DNA of 40,013 nucleotides from ZCTH02-B3 sp036563895 (GTDB taxonomy: Bacteria; Bacillota; Bacilli; Paenibacillales; Paenibacillaceae). The first letter of the stretch is position 1. Every line of letters begins with the position of its first letter. Positions 30,348 to 39,298 of this stretch are shown here, one piece after another. The notes under the pieces are model-generated. The model was given only the letters and a program-made list of their open reading frames with translations, was not told the origin of the DNA and did no database searches. The position numbers and the translations under genes were made by a program. The stretch spans positions 1 to 40,013 of the forward strand of contig DATCLN010000037.1 in assembly GCA_036563895.1 (NCBI GenBank), read 5' to 3'.

Positions 30348-32351
30348 ATGAGCGAAGGAAAGAAAACCTATTACATCACCACTCCCATTTACTATCCGAG
30401 CGACAAACTTCACATCGGACACGCCTACTGCACGGTGGCGGCCGACGTGATGGCCCGCTACAAGCGCCTTCGCGGGTACGAGGTTCATTTTCTGACGGGA
30501 ACGGACGAGCACGGGCAGAAAATCGAGCGCAAGGCGAAGGAAGCCGGCAAGGAGCCGCAGCGGTTCGTGGACGACATCGTCGCCGGCATCAAGGAACTGT
30601 GGCGCAAGCTGGACATTTCCTACGACGATTTCATCCGCACCACCGAAGAACGGCACAAACGGGCGGCGCAGCGCATTTTCAAGCGCCTGCTGGACCAGGG
30701 GGACATCTACAAAGGCACCTATGAAGGCTGGTACTGTACGCCCTGCGAATCGTTTTTCCTGGAGCGGCAGCTGGCGGACGGCAAGTGCCCCGATTGCGGC
30801 CGGGACGTGGAGTGGGTGCGGGAAGAGTCATACTTTTTCCGCCTGGGCAAATACGCCGACCGGCTGATCGAGTTTTTCGAGCGGCATCCGGAGTTCATCG
30901 AGCCCGAATCGCGCCGCAACGAGATGATCAACAACTTCCTGAAGCCGGGCCTGGAAGATCTGGCGGTGTCGCGCACCACCTTCGACTGGGGCATCCCGGT
31001 GCCCGGCGATCCGCAGCACGTCATCTACGTCTGGATCGACGCGCTGAGCAACTACATCACGGCGCTCGGCTACGAATCGGACGACGACTCGCTGTACCGC
31101 AAGTTCTGGCCGGCGGACGTGCACCTGGTGGGCAAGGAAATCGTCCGCTTCCACACCATCATCTGGCCGGCCATCCTGATGGCGCTGGGGATTCCCCTGC
31201 CGAAGAAGGTGTTCGGCCACGGCTGGTTCATCACCAAGGAAGGGAAGATGTCGAAGTCCAAGGGGAACGTCATCGACCCCGCGAAGCTGATCGACCGCTA
31301 CGGGCTCGACCCGCTGCGCTATTTCCTGATGCGGGAAGTCCCCTTCGGCATGGACGGCACGTTCACGCCGGAAGGGTTCGTGGAGCGGATCAACTATGAC
31401 CTTGCCAACGACCTTGGGAACCTGCTCCACCGGACCGCGGCGATGATGGACAAATATTACGGCGGAGAAATTCCCGATTTCGCGCCGGGGACGGACGCCA
31501 CCCCGTACGACGCGGACCTGGAACGGACGGCGCTGGAGACGGTGGACAAGGTGGAACAGGCGATGGAGAAAATGGAGTTCTCCGTGGCGCTGTCCGCCAT
31601 CTGGACGCTGATCAACCGGGCCAACAAGTACATCGACGAAACGCAGCCCTGGGCCCTGGCGAAGGACGAGGCGGACCGGCCGAAGCTGGCGTCGGTGATG
31701 GGGCATCTGGCCGAAAGCATTCGCATCGTGTCCATTCTGGTGCAGCCGTTCCTGGTGGAAACCTGCAAGAAAATCTGGCACCAGCTCGGCCTGGAGGAAG
31801 GCCCGGCCACGGCGTGGGACGCCGCCCGCTCGCTGCGCGCCATTCCGGCGGGCACGCGGATGCGCAAGGCCGCGCCGCTGTTCCCGCGGCTGGACATGGA
31901 GAAGGAAATCGCCTGGATCATCGGCGCGATGAGCGGCGGCGCTGCGAAAGCCGAATCCGGCGCGGAGGGCGCCGCTCAGGCCAAGGATGACGGCGCGGCT
32001 TCCGCGGACGGCGCGGCGGCGCGCAAAAGCGAAATCGGCATCGACGATTTCAACCGGGTGGAACTGCGCGTCGCGCAGGTGGCCGCCTGCGAGCCGGTGC
32101 CGGGCGCCGACCGGCTGCTGAGGCTGGAGCTGGATCTCGGCTCCGAACGGCGCCAGGTGGTGTCCGGCATCGCGCAGCATTACAAGCCGGAGGAGCTGAT
32201 CGGCCGCAAGGTCGTCTGCGTCACCAACCTGAAGCCCGTGAAGCTGCGCGGCGTCTGGTCCCACGGGATGATTCTCGCCGCTTCGGAAGGAGACCGCCTG
32301 ACGCTGGTCACGGTGCCGGACGAGACGCCCAACGGCGCGATTGTCAAATAA
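30348..32351 (+). CDS. metG: Methionyl-tRNA synthetase
   Basis: A 667-residue class I synthetase charging tRNA-Met. HIGH motif as LHIGHAY near residue 22; zinc knuckle with CTPCESF...CPDCG; KMSKS motif in EGKMSKSKGN; anticodon-binding helices; a low-complexity Ala/Gly/Glu linker near residues 528-560; and a C-terminal tRNA-binding EMAP/Trbp111 domain (about 565-667, FNRVELRVAQVAACEPVPGADRLL). Dimeric Bacillus-type architecture. No T-box leader is visible just upstream, where yidD is adjacent. Confidence 0.97.
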   Translation: MSEGKKTYYITTPIYYPSDKLHIGHAYCTVAADVMARYKRLRGYEVHFLTGTDEHGQKIERKAKEAGKEPQRFVDDIVAGIKELWRKLDISYDDFIRTTEERHKRAAQRIFKRLLDQGDIYKGTYEGWYCTPCESFFLERQLADGKCPDCGRDVEWVREESYFFRLGKYADRLIEFFERHPEFIEPESRRNEMINNFLKPGLEDLAVSRTTFDWGIPVPGDPQHVIYVWIDALSNYITALGYESDDDSLYRKFWPADVHLVGKEIVRFHTIIWPAILMALGIPLPKKVFGHGWFITKEGKMSKSKGNVIDPAKLIDRYGLDPLRYFLMREVPFGMDGTFTPEGFVERINYDLANDLGNLLHRTAAMMDKYYGGEIPDFAPGTDATPYDADLERTALETVDKVEQAMEKMEFSVALSAIWTLINRANKYIDETQPWALAKDEADRPKLASVMGHLAESIRIVSILVQPFLVETCKKIWHQLGLEEGPATAWDAARSLRAIPAGTRMRKAAPLFPRLDMEKEIAWIIGAMSGGAAKAESGAEGAAQAKDDGAASADGAAARKSEIGIDDFNRVELRVAQVAACEPVPGADRLLRLELDLGSERRQVVSGIAQHYKPEELIGRKVVCVTNLKPVKLRGVWSHGMILAASEGDRLTLVTVPDETPNGAIVK

Positions 32352-32358
32352 TCATTCC

Positions 32359-32387
32359 TTGACATCCGGGTGCCGCCTTTTTATAAT
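32359..32387 (+). promoter_or_regulatory. Sigma-A promoter of the znu operon
   Basis: Perfect TTGACA (32359-32364), 17-base spacer, perfect TATAAT (32382-32387), only eight bases after the metG stop. Confidence 0.88.
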
Positions 32388-32392
32388 CCAGA

Positions 32393-32407
32393 TCGTAATA
32401 ATTACGA
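32393..32407. promoter_or_regulatory. Zur box (zinc repressor operator)
   Basis: TCGTAAT-A-ATTACGA, a perfect 7-1-7 palindrome matching the Bacillus Zur operator. It overlaps the predicted transcription start, so zinc-loaded Zur would block initiation. Confidence 0.9.
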
Positions 32408-32420
32408 TTAAGGAGTTCCC

Positions 32421-33380
32421 ATGAGGATCAGGAAGAAGGCTGCACCATTGTTGTTGGCGGCCGTTATCGCTTTGCTATCCGGCTGCGGAGCCGGCGGCGG
32501 CCGGGCGGAGGAAGCCGGGGACAGGGTGCTGGCGGTCACGGCACTGTATCCGCTGGCGTTTCTGGCGGAAGAAATCGGCGGCGAGCGGGCGCAGGTGGTC
32601 AATCTCGTGCCGGCGGGCGTCGAGCCCCACGACTGGAGCCCGGGAAGCCGCGATCTGGTGACGATTTCCCGCGCGCATCTGTTTATTTACAACGGAGCAG
32701 GATTCGAAGGCTGGGTCGAGGACGTGCTGGACGCCGTCGCCGGGGACGACGGTCCGCTTCCCGTGAAGGCGAGCGAAGGCATTCCCCTGATCCGCGCGTC
32801 GGGAGAAGAAGCGGCGCACGGGGAAGAAGACGGACACGGGCACGACGGGGACCATCCGGACATTGATCCGCATGTGTGGGTGAGCCCGAAATCCGCCCGG
32901 ATCATGGCGGACAACATCCTGGCGGCGTTCCTGGCGGTCGATCCCGAAGGGCGCGCCCATTACGAAACCCGCCATGCCGATCTGGCGGAGCGGCTGCGCA
33001 AGCTGGACGAGCGGTACGCCCGCGAGCTGGCCACCCTGCCGCGGAAGGACATCGTCGTCTCCCACGCGGCCTTCGGCTACCTGTGCCGGGACTACGGGCT
33101 GAACCAGGTGGCCGTCATGGGGCTGGCTCCGGATGCGGAGCCGCGGGCGCAGGATCTGCTTGCCATCAAACGCCTGGTGGAAGAGCGCGGCGTGAAGGCG
33201 GTCTTCTTCGAAGAGCTGGTTTCGGACCGGCTGGCGCGGGTCCTGGCGCGGGAAACCGGGGCGGAGGCGCTCCCGCTGAATCCCCTCGAGGGCCTGACGC
33301 CCGAACAGCAAAGGAACGGCGAAAACTACCTCACGCTCATGGAACGGAATCTGGAAAATTTGAAGCGGGCGCTCGGTTAA
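32421..33380 (+). CDS. znuA: Zinc ABC transporter, substrate-binding lipoprotein
   Basis: A 319-residue cluster A-I binding protein. The lipobox LLSGC gives a lipid anchor at C22. Zinc ligands are seen in VEPHDWSP (His), PHVWVSPKSA (His) and SHAAFGYLC (His), with a late acidic residue. A His/Asp-rich loop (HGEEDGHGHDGDHPDID), typical of zinc rather than manganese binders, lies at about 133-149. AAGGAG precedes ATG 32421. First gene of the Zur-controlled operon. Confidence 0.92.
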   Translation: MRIRKKAAPLLLAAVIALLSGCGAGGGRAEEAGDRVLAVTALYPLAFLAEEIGGERAQVVNLVPAGVEPHDWSPGSRDLVTISRAHLFIYNGAGFEGWVEDVLDAVAGDDGPLPVKASEGIPLIRASGEEAAHGEEDGHGHDGDHPDIDPHVWVSPKSARIMADNILAAFLAVDPEGRAHYETRHADLAERLRKLDERYARELATLPRKDIVVSHAAFGYLCRDYGLNQVAVMGLAPDAEPRAQDLLAIKRLVEERGVKAVFFEELVSDRLARVLARETGAEALPLNPLEGLTPEQQRNGENYLTLMERNLENLKRALG

Positions 33381-33407
33381 GCGGAGGGGAAAGGAGGGCG
33401 GTATCCC

Positions 33408-34178
33408 ATGGCGCTGGCGGCGGAACTTGCGGAAGATTGTCACCAGCCCGTCGTGGAATTGGACAACGTATCGTTTTCGTTCGGCGACCGGAAGGTGATC
33501 GACGGACTCAGCCTGACGGTGCGCGAGCGCGATTTTGTGGGGATCATCGGCCCCAACGGCTCGGGGAAGACGACGCTCCTGCGCCTGATTGTCGGGCTTC
33601 TTAGGCCCGACAAAGGCGCGGTCCGGCTCTTCGGCGTGCCGGCGGAGCGGTTCCGGGATTGGCACCTGATCGGCTACGTGCCGCAGCGCAAGGCGTTCAA
33701 CCCCCTGTTTCCCGCCACCGTAAGGGAAGTGGTGCTGTCCGGACTGTTCGGGCGGCGCAAGCTGTTTCGCCGCGTCACCCGGGCGGACCAGGCGCGGTGC
33801 AGGGACGCCCTGGAGGTGCTGGGCATCGCCGATCTGGAATCGCGCCGGATCGGCGCCCTGTCCGGCGGCCAGCAGCAGCGCGTGTTCCTCGCCCGGGCCC
33901 TGATCGCGAGCCCGCGGCTGCTCATCCTGGACGAGCCGACCGCCGGCGTGGACGAGGAGACGCAGGACAATTTCTTCGGGCTGCTGCGGCATATGCATCA
34001 AAAGCACAACATGACGTTCCTGATGGTGACCCACGACACCGAACGGGTCCGCTCGTATCTGGGACCGGAGCCCGAGCTCACCAGCGGCCGCCTTTCCTTT
34101 TACGTCCGCCATTCGCACGGCCTGGAAGACTGCGCGGAGACCGATCTGCTGCACACCCTGCGCATGAAGGAAGGGTAA
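33408..34178 (+). CDS. znuC: Zinc ABC transporter, ATP-binding protein
   Basis: A 256-residue ATPase: Walker A GPNGSGKTT, Q-loop VPQR, signature LSGGQQQR, Walker B LLILDEPTAGVD and the switch His in MVTHD. AAAGGAGGG precedes the ATG. The C-terminal ~30 residues, about SGRLSFYVRHSHGLED onward, follow the standard domain. Confidence 0.95.
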   Translation: MALAAELAEDCHQPVVELDNVSFSFGDRKVIDGLSLTVRERDFVGIIGPNGSGKTTLLRLIVGLLRPDKGAVRLFGVPAERFRDWHLIGYVPQRKAFNPLFPATVREVVLSGLFGRRKLFRRVTRADQARCRDALEVLGIADLESRRIGALSGGQQQRVFLARALIASPRLLILDEPTAGVDEETQDNFFGLLRHMHQKHNMTFLMVTHDTERVRSYLGPEPELTSGRLSFYVRHSHGLEDCAETDLLHTLRMKEG

Positions 34179-34182
34179 CGCC

Positions 34183-34986
34183 TTGCTGGAACTGTTTACG
34201 GCCGGTTTTTTCCTGCGCGCCCTCGCGGGGGGAGCGCTCATCGCCCTCACGGCGGCCCCGGTCGGGGTGTTCATCGTGCTGAGGCGCCAGGCGATGATCG
34301 GGGACGGCATCGCCCATGTCAGCATCGCCGGCGTCGCCCTCGGCTTTCTGATCAATCTGTACCCGATCGGCGTCGGCATCGCCTTCGCCGTCGCCGCTTC
34401 GCTGGCCATCGAGGCGCTGCGCCGCGCCTACCGGACGTATGCCGAACTGTCCATCGCCGTCATCATGGCGGGCGGAATCGCGCTGGCGTCGCTGTTTTTC
34501 ACCATGGGCATGGGCTTCAGCGTCAACGTCACATCCTATCTGTTCGGCAGCATCTACACGCTGGACGATACGGACCTCGCCGTCATTGCGGCCGTCGCCG
34601 CGGCGGTGCTGGCGTTCGCGATCATTTTTCAAAAGGAACTGTTTCTGCTCGCCTTTGACGAAGACGCCGCCGCGGTGAACGGCCTTCCGGTCCGCGCCTT
34701 CAACGTGCTGGCCAGCGTGCTTACGGCACTGGTCATCAGCGCCGCCATCAAGATCGTCGGCGCGCTGCTCGTTTCGGCGCTGCTCACCATTCCGGCGGCG
34801 TGCGCCCTGGCGCTGGCGCGCAGCTTTCGCCAGGCGCTGGGACTCGCGGTGGCGGCGGGGGAAATCGCGGTGATCCTCGGGCTGCTGGCCGCCGGCTGGT
34901 GGAACCTCGCCCCCGGCGGCACCGTGGTGCTGCTGCTCATCGCCATGCTGGCATTGGCCCTGGCGACGCGAAGGCTGAGAATATGA
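34183..34986 (+). CDS. znuB: Zinc ABC transporter, permease
   Basis: A 267-residue ABC-3 family permease with about eight hydrophobic segments (MIGDGIAHVSIAGVALGFL; ISAAIKIVGALLVSALLTIPAA). It starts at TTG 34183, four bases after the znuC stop, with AAGGAAGGG just upstream. It forms the membrane channel for ZnuAC. Confidence 0.93.
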   Translation: MLELFTAGFFLRALAGGALIALTAAPVGVFIVLRRQAMIGDGIAHVSIAGVALGFLINLYPIGVGIAFAVAASLAIEALRRAYRTYAELSIAVIMAGGIALASLFFTMGMGFSVNVTSYLFGSIYTLDDTDLAVIAAVAAAVLAFAIIFQKELFLLAFDEDAAAVNGLPVRAFNVLASVLTALVISAAIKIVGALLVSALLTIPAACALALARSFRQALGLAVAAGEIAVILGLLAAGWWNLAPGGTVVLLLIAMLALALATRRLRI

Positions 34987-34999
34987 GGGGGAATGGATC

Positions 35000-35716
35000 G
35001 TGGCGGCGGAGAGCGTGACCATCGGCCTTGCCTTCGCAGGGGGACTGGCTTCGTTTATTTCGCCCTGCTTTTTGCCCCTGTATCCCACCTATCTGTCGTA
35101 CATCACCGGCATTTCCGTTAACCGGTTGCAGACGGAAAACACGCGGGAAGTCCGGGCCAGGACCCTGGCCCACACGTTTTTTTTCCTGCTGGGCTTTTCG
35201 CTCCTGTTTTTCACCCTCGCCTACGCGGCCAATTCCTTCGCCTTCGCCTTCCGCAACCACGACGACCTGATCCGGATGATTTCGGCCATTTTCATCGTGC
35301 TCATGGGGCTTTTCCTGCTTGGGGTGTTTCAGCCGCAGGTCCTCATGAAGGAACGGAAGCTCCCCATCCGGTGGCGGCCGGCGGGCTACCTGGGGTCCTT
35401 TGTCGCCGGTGTCGGCTTTTCGGCGGGATGGTCCCCGTGCATCGGCCCGATTCTCAGTTCCATCATCGCCTTGGCGGCCACCCAGCCCGGCGCGTGGCTG
35501 CAGATGACCGCCGCCTACTCCCTCGGGTTTGCCTTGCCGTTTTTCGTGCTGGCGTTCTTCATCGGGTCCGCCCGCTGGATTCTGAAATATTCGGCCCGCC
35601 TCATGAAAATCAGCGGCGCGCTCATGATCCTGTTCGGCATCCTGCTGTTTACCGACCGGATGTACATGCTTACGCTCTGGCTCACCAAACTCACCCCCGA
35701 ATGGCTGAAGTTTTGA
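35000..35716 (+). CDS. ccdA: Cytochrome c biogenesis / thiol-disulfide membrane protein CcdA
   Basis: A 238-residue DsbD/CcdA-type protein with six helices and the redox cysteines in FISPCFLPLYP and WSPCIGPIL. It passes electrons from thioredoxin to outside thiol proteins for cytochrome c maturation or spore coat redox. It starts at GTG 35000, with GAGGGGGA at good spacing, 13 bases after znuB. Close spacing suggests read-through from the znu promoter. Confidence 0.92.
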   Translation: MAAESVTIGLAFAGGLASFISPCFLPLYPTYLSYITGISVNRLQTENTREVRARTLAHTFFFLLGFSLLFFTLAYAANSFAFAFRNHDDLIRMISAIFIVLMGLFLLGVFQPQVLMKERKLPIRWRPAGYLGSFVAGVGFSAGWSPCIGPILSSIIALAATQPGAWLQMTAAYSLGFALPFFVLAFFIGSARWILKYSARLMKISGALMILFGILLFTDRMYMLTLWLTKLTPEWLKF

Positions 35717-35816
35717 CGTTTCCGGGACCGCGGGAAGGTTGCGGAAAGGCCATCTCGATGATATGATACAAGAGCAAACCGTGCGGGAAATTTGTACGGG
35801 GAAAGGGGGTACACCG

Positions 35817-36239
35817 TTGCCGACCCCGAGCATGGAGGATTATCTGGAACGCATCTATCGCCTGATCAACGAAAAGGGATACGCCCGGGTGGCGGATATC
35901 GCCGAAGGCTTGGATGTGCACCCCTCCTCGGTCACGAAGATGATCCAGAAGCTCGACAAGGACGAGTATCTGGTTTACGAGAAATACCGCGGCCTCGTGC
36001 TGACGAACAAGGGCAAGAAGATGGGCAAGCGCCTCATGGACCGCCACCGCCTGCTGGAGGATTTCCTCAAGCTGATCGGCGTGCGGGAAGAGAACATCTA
36101 CAAGGATGTGGAAGGCATCGAGCACCACCTGAGCTGGGACTCCATCACCTGCATCGAGGCCTTGGTGGAATACTTCAACCGCGATCCTTCCCGGGTGGAG
36201 GAGCTTCGGCGGGTCAAGGAAGCGCTGGAAAGCGAATGA
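35817..36239 (+). CDS. mntR: Manganese-responsive transcriptional regulator MntR
   Basis: A 140-residue DtxR-family repressor of manganese uptake. Starting at TTG 35817 (AAAGGGGGT six bases upstream), the metal ligands fall exactly at the B. subtilis positions: D8, E11, H77, E99, E102 and H103. The winged helix (VADIAEGLDVHPSSVTKMIQKL) is near-identical to the Bacillus one. No MntR-regulated transporter is in the window. Confidence 0.96.
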   Translation: MPTPSMEDYLERIYRLINEKGYARVADIAEGLDVHPSSVTKMIQKLDKDEYLVYEKYRGLVLTNKGKKMGKRLMDRHRLLEDFLKLIGVREENIYKDVEGIEHHLSWDSITCIEALVEYFNRDPSRVEELRRVKEALESE

Positions 36240-36264
36240 ACGAACATCCGAAAAGAAAACCACG

Positions 36265-36288
36265 GTCCGCGTCTTCGCGGACTTTTTT
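36265..36288 (+). terminator. Rho-independent terminator after mntR
   Basis: A 7-bp stem GTCCGCG / CGCGGAC with TCTT loop, followed by six T residues. Confidence 0.9.
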
Positions 36289-36386
36289 CATGCTCCTTCG
36301 CATATCTATCCAGGGACGGGGACGCGCTTCACGCCGCAAAGGCGGTGTGTCTCCGCGGCAAGCGCGGATGCGGAGGAGGATGGCCC

Positions 36387-37460
36387 ATGCGGGTTCACGC
36401 GGTGTTCGAGGGGGGCGGCGTCAGGGGGATCGCCCTGGCCGGAGCGGTGCGGGCCGCCGAGATGTTCGGCGTGTCCTTCGACCGCGTCGCCGGCACGTCG
36501 TCCGGAAGCATCGTGGCGGCGCTCATCGCCGCCGGCTATTCCGCCGAGGAGATGAAGGCGATCATCGAAGCGACGCCGTTTGCGTCTTTCCTGCACCGGG
36601 CGCCGCTGTTCAACGTCAGGGTCGTCGGTCCGGCGCTTCGCCTGTTTCTGTTCAAGGGGCTTTATTCCGGGGACGTGCTGGAAGGGTGGGTCCGGGATCT
36701 GCTCGCGGCCAAGGGGGTGCGGACGTTCGGCGACCTGCCCCCCGGCAAGCTGCGCATCATCGCCTCCGACATCACCAACGAAAGGCTTCTGGTGCTGCCG
36801 GACGATATCGAAAAATACGGCGCCGATCCGTTGAAATTCCCGGTGGCGCGGGCGATCCGCATGAGCGCGAGCATCCCGTACTTCTTCGATCCCGTGCCGC
36901 TGCGCATGAAGGAGGACAACGGCGCCTGGGGGAAAACCGCCTGGATCGTGGACGGCGGACTGCTCAGCAATTTTCCCCTGTGGCTGTTTGACCGGGAGCT
37001 GGAAAATGAAAGGGAACGGGTGCCGGTCATCGGCTTCCAGATGGTGGGCCGGGCGGAAGCGAAACCGCACGACATCCGCGGGCCGGTGACGATGCTCCAG
37101 GCGCTGGTGGAAACGATGCTGCACGCCCACGACGAGCGGTACATCGAAAAGCACAACCAGCTTCGCACCGTCCAAATCCCGACCCTTGGCGTGGGAACGA
37201 CGGAGTTCCACATCTCGCCGGAAAAAAGCCTGGAACTGTACGTATCCGGACTCAAGGCGGGAATCGCGTTTTTCCGGAAATGGCCGGAGACGGCGGCACA
37301 GGTGTCGCAGATTCAGGCTGCAAAGGAAAGGGAGGGGGACCAGTACCGGACGGTTCCGCCGGGCCGGACAACGGGGACCGCGGCGGAGAGCGGCACCGCC
37401 GGCGCGAGACCCGCGCCTTCGGTCCGCTTCGCAAGCCGCGGCGAAAGACGGCTTCAGTGA
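36387..37460 (+). CDS. yqhO: Patatin-like phospholipase YqhO
   Basis: A 357-residue patatin. Glycine-rich oxyanion loop EGGGVRGIALAG; nucleophile serine in AGTSSGS; catalytic Asp in VDGGLLSN. ATG 36387 has GGAGGAGG just upstream. The C-terminal ~50 residues are low-complexity (GRTTGTAAESGTAGARPAP) and make it longer than B. subtilis YqhO. It ends seven bases into the convergent yqhP-like gene. Lipid substrate unknown. Confidence 0.88.
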   Translation: MRVHAVFEGGGVRGIALAGAVRAAEMFGVSFDRVAGTSSGSIVAALIAAGYSAEEMKAIIEATPFASFLHRAPLFNVRVVGPALRLFLFKGLYSGDVLEGWVRDLLAAKGVRTFGDLPPGKLRIIASDITNERLLVLPDDIEKYGADPLKFPVARAIRMSASIPYFFDPVPLRMKEDNGAWGKTAWIVDGGLLSNFPLWLFDRELENERERVPVIGFQMVGRAEAKPHDIRGPVTMLQALVETMLHAHDERYIEKHNQLRTVQIPTLGVGTTEFHISPEKSLELYVSGLKAGIAFFRKWPETAAQVSQIQAAKEREGDQYRTVPPGRTTGTAAESGTAGARPAPSVRFASRGERRLQ

Positions 37461-37783
37461 ACGTTCGGGGGTTCGTTCTGGCGGCCTTTCTTTCCTTCGA
37501 TGACGCGGAAGGGAATCACTTTGCCCTTGGTTTTGGACATGCGCGCCGACTTGGACGAAGACGGGTTGCGGCGCGTTACGCCGCTTGGGGACTTCTTCCG
37601 GCGGATTGTCCGGGACCAGCGGCTTGGCGGATATTTGATCATCAGAAGCAGCACGCCGATGACCACCAGCGGCAGGATCAGGGCCGCCGGGTTCGTCGTC
37701 GCCTGCCGGATGACGCCGATGATCATCAGCGCCAGAATGACCGCCATCACGATGGTGAAGGCGGGAACCTTGCGGCGCTTCAT
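37454..37783 (-). CDS. yqhP: YqhP / SA1362-family membrane protein
   Basis: A 109-residue protein with two hydrophobic helices (about 8-25 and 34-50), a TTNPAAL motif between them as in SA1362 proteins, and a basic C-terminal tail (RTIRRKKSPSGVTRRN). Its ATG overlaps the yqhQ stop (ATGA). Order with yqhO and yqhQ matches B. subtilis, though here it is convergent to yqhO with a seven-base overlap. Confidence 0.7.
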   Translation of the reverse strand: MKRRKVPAFTIVMAVILALMIIGVIRQATTNPAALILPLVVIGVLLLMIKYPPSRWSRTIRRKKSPSGVTRRNPSSSKSARMSKTKGKVIPFRVIEGKKGRQNEPPNVH

Positions 37784-38748
37784 ACCGGGTTCACCTGCCG
37801 ATCCAGTTCCCGCAGCCGGTTGAACGAGGCGATGGACACCGCCACCTGGTCGTCCGTCGGCTCCTTGGTGGTGAGCAGCTGCAGCCACAGCCCGGGATAG
37901 CCGAGCCAGCGCAGCACCGGGATGTCGCGCAGCGCGTTGGTGAACCGGAGCACCTCGTAGGAGACGCCGATCACCACGGGGATCAGCAGGATGCGGATCC
38001 AGATGCGTTCCCAGATGGAGTCCCATTCAAAAATCGGAAGCGAGTAGAGCAGAACCCCGACAATGACGGAAAACACGATGAAGCTGCTGCCGCACCGGTA
38101 GTGCAGGCGGCTGAATTTTTGCACGTTTTCGACCGTCAGCTCGGCACCCGCCTCGTACGCGCTGATCACCTTGTGCTCCGCGCCGTGGTACTGGAACAGC
38201 CTCTTGATCATGGGCGTCTTGGAGATGGCCCAAAGATACGTGAGCAGAAAGACGATCTTGATGAAGCCTTCCAGCAGGTTGTGCCAGATCAGCCCGAACC
38301 GGCGCCCGAACAGCAGCGATTCCAGGGCGGCCGGCACGACGTTGAAGATCAGCTTGCCGAAGGCGAAGGACAGCACCCCCACCACGGCCACGCCGAGGAT
38401 GAGGGTCAGATCCCAGCCCTTCTTGCCGGATTTGCGCTTTTCCTCCATCGCCTGGCGCTCTTCCGGGGTGGCTTCGTCTTCCACATAGGCCTCAAAGGAA
38501 AACTGCAGATGCTGCGAGCCTTTGGCGGCCGCTTCCACGATGGCGACGATGCCGCGGATGAACGGAATCTTCTTCAGCGCTTCCACCCAGGGGATGATGG
38601 TGCGCGGTGACTCGAAAAAGGAAATTTCGTTGTTCTTGCGCCGCACGGCCGTCACATGGAAGTGTTTGCCGGCGAACATCACGCCTTCGACAACGGCTTG
38701 TCCTCCGTACACCGCATGTTGCCGAAGCATGGAACTCACCCGCCTCAC
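37780..38748 (-). CDS. yqhQ: YqhQ, DUF1385 family membrane protein
   Basis: A 322-residue protein. The start YGGQAVVEGVMFAGK is the DUF1385 hallmark, followed by four or five helices and RLFQYHGAEHKVISAYEAG, SRLHYRCGSSF. GTG 38748 is the longest start; ATG 38730 (MLRQHAVYGG) may be the real one. Function unknown; conserved in Bacillota beside aroQ. Confidence 0.9.
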   Translation of the reverse strand: MRRVSSMLRQHAVYGGQAVVEGVMFAGKHFHVTAVRRKNNEISFFESPRTIIPWVEALKKIPFIRGIVAIVEAAAKGSQHLQFSFEAYVEDEATPEERQAMEEKRKSGKKGWDLTLILGVAVVGVLSFAFGKLIFNVVPAALESLLFGRRFGLIWHNLLEGFIKIVFLLTYLWAISKTPMIKRLFQYHGAEHKVISAYEAGAELTVENVQKFSRLHYRCGSSFIVFSVIVGVLLYSLPIFEWDSIWERIWIRILLIPVVIGVSYEVLRFTNALRDIPVLRWLGYPGLWLQLLTTKEPTDDQVAVSIASFNRLRELDRQVNPV

Positions 38749-38764
38749 ATTGCCTTCACTATAT

Positions 38765-38792
38765 TTTACAGGATGGGGACCTGTGTTACAAT
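38765..38792 (+). promoter_or_regulatory. Candidate promoter of aroQ
   Basis: TTTACA (38765-38770), 16-base spacer, TACAAT (38787-38792), giving a short leader before ATG 38826. Confidence 0.6.
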
Positions 38793-38825
38793 TGGGGGTG
38801 TATTTTTCCTCGGAGGGAGAAGCGC

Positions 38826-39275
38826 ATGGCCGGCATTCTGGTGCTGAACGGTCCCAATCTGAACATGCTGGGCGTGAGGGAACCCGAGGTGTACGGTTCC
38901 GCCACGCTGGCGGACATCGAGGCGATGCTCGAGGAGGAGGCGGAGCGGTGGGGCGTGACGCTTCGGTTTTTCCAGTCGAACCACGAAGGGGCGCTGATCG
39001 ACGAAATCCACGCCGCCTTCGGCCGGGACGACGGCATCCTGTTCAATCCGGGGGCCTATACCCACACCAGCGTTGCGCTGCGGGATGCGATCGCGTCCGT
39101 CGGGCTGCCGTGCGTGGAAGTGCATCTGTCCAACATCCACAAGCGCGAACCGTTCCGGCACGTGTCGTACATCGCGCCGGTGGCGCTCGGGCAGATTTCC
39201 GGTTTCGGCCCCTACGGGTACGTTTTGGGCCTCAAGGCACTGTGCCGCCATCTCGGCTTGGAAGAAAAAAATTGA
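38826..39275 (+). CDS. aroQ: Type II 3-dehydroquinate dehydratase
   Basis: A 149-residue enzyme of the shikimate pathway, dehydrating 3-dehydroquinate. VLNGPNLNMLGVREPEVYG holds the catalytic loop Arg and Tyr; FNPGAYTHTSVAL and EVHLSNIHKREPFRH carry substrate-binding residues and His. GGAGGGAGA precedes ATG 38826. First of a unit with the Xaa-Pro peptidase. Confidence 0.96.
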   Translation: MAGILVLNGPNLNMLGVREPEVYGSATLADIEAMLEEEAERWGVTLRFFQSNHEGALIDEIHAAFGRDDGILFNPGAYTHTSVALRDAIASVGLPCVEVHLSNIHKREPFRHVSYIAPVALGQISGFGPYGYVLGLKALCRHLGLEEKN

Positions 39276-39298
39276 CAAAAGCATGAGGGGGACGGCGG

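Noticed and set aside
32475..34409. A 644-codon open frame on the - strand opposite znuA-znuC-znuB
   Set aside because: It lies opposite three clearly recognised genes and gives no family-like sequence.
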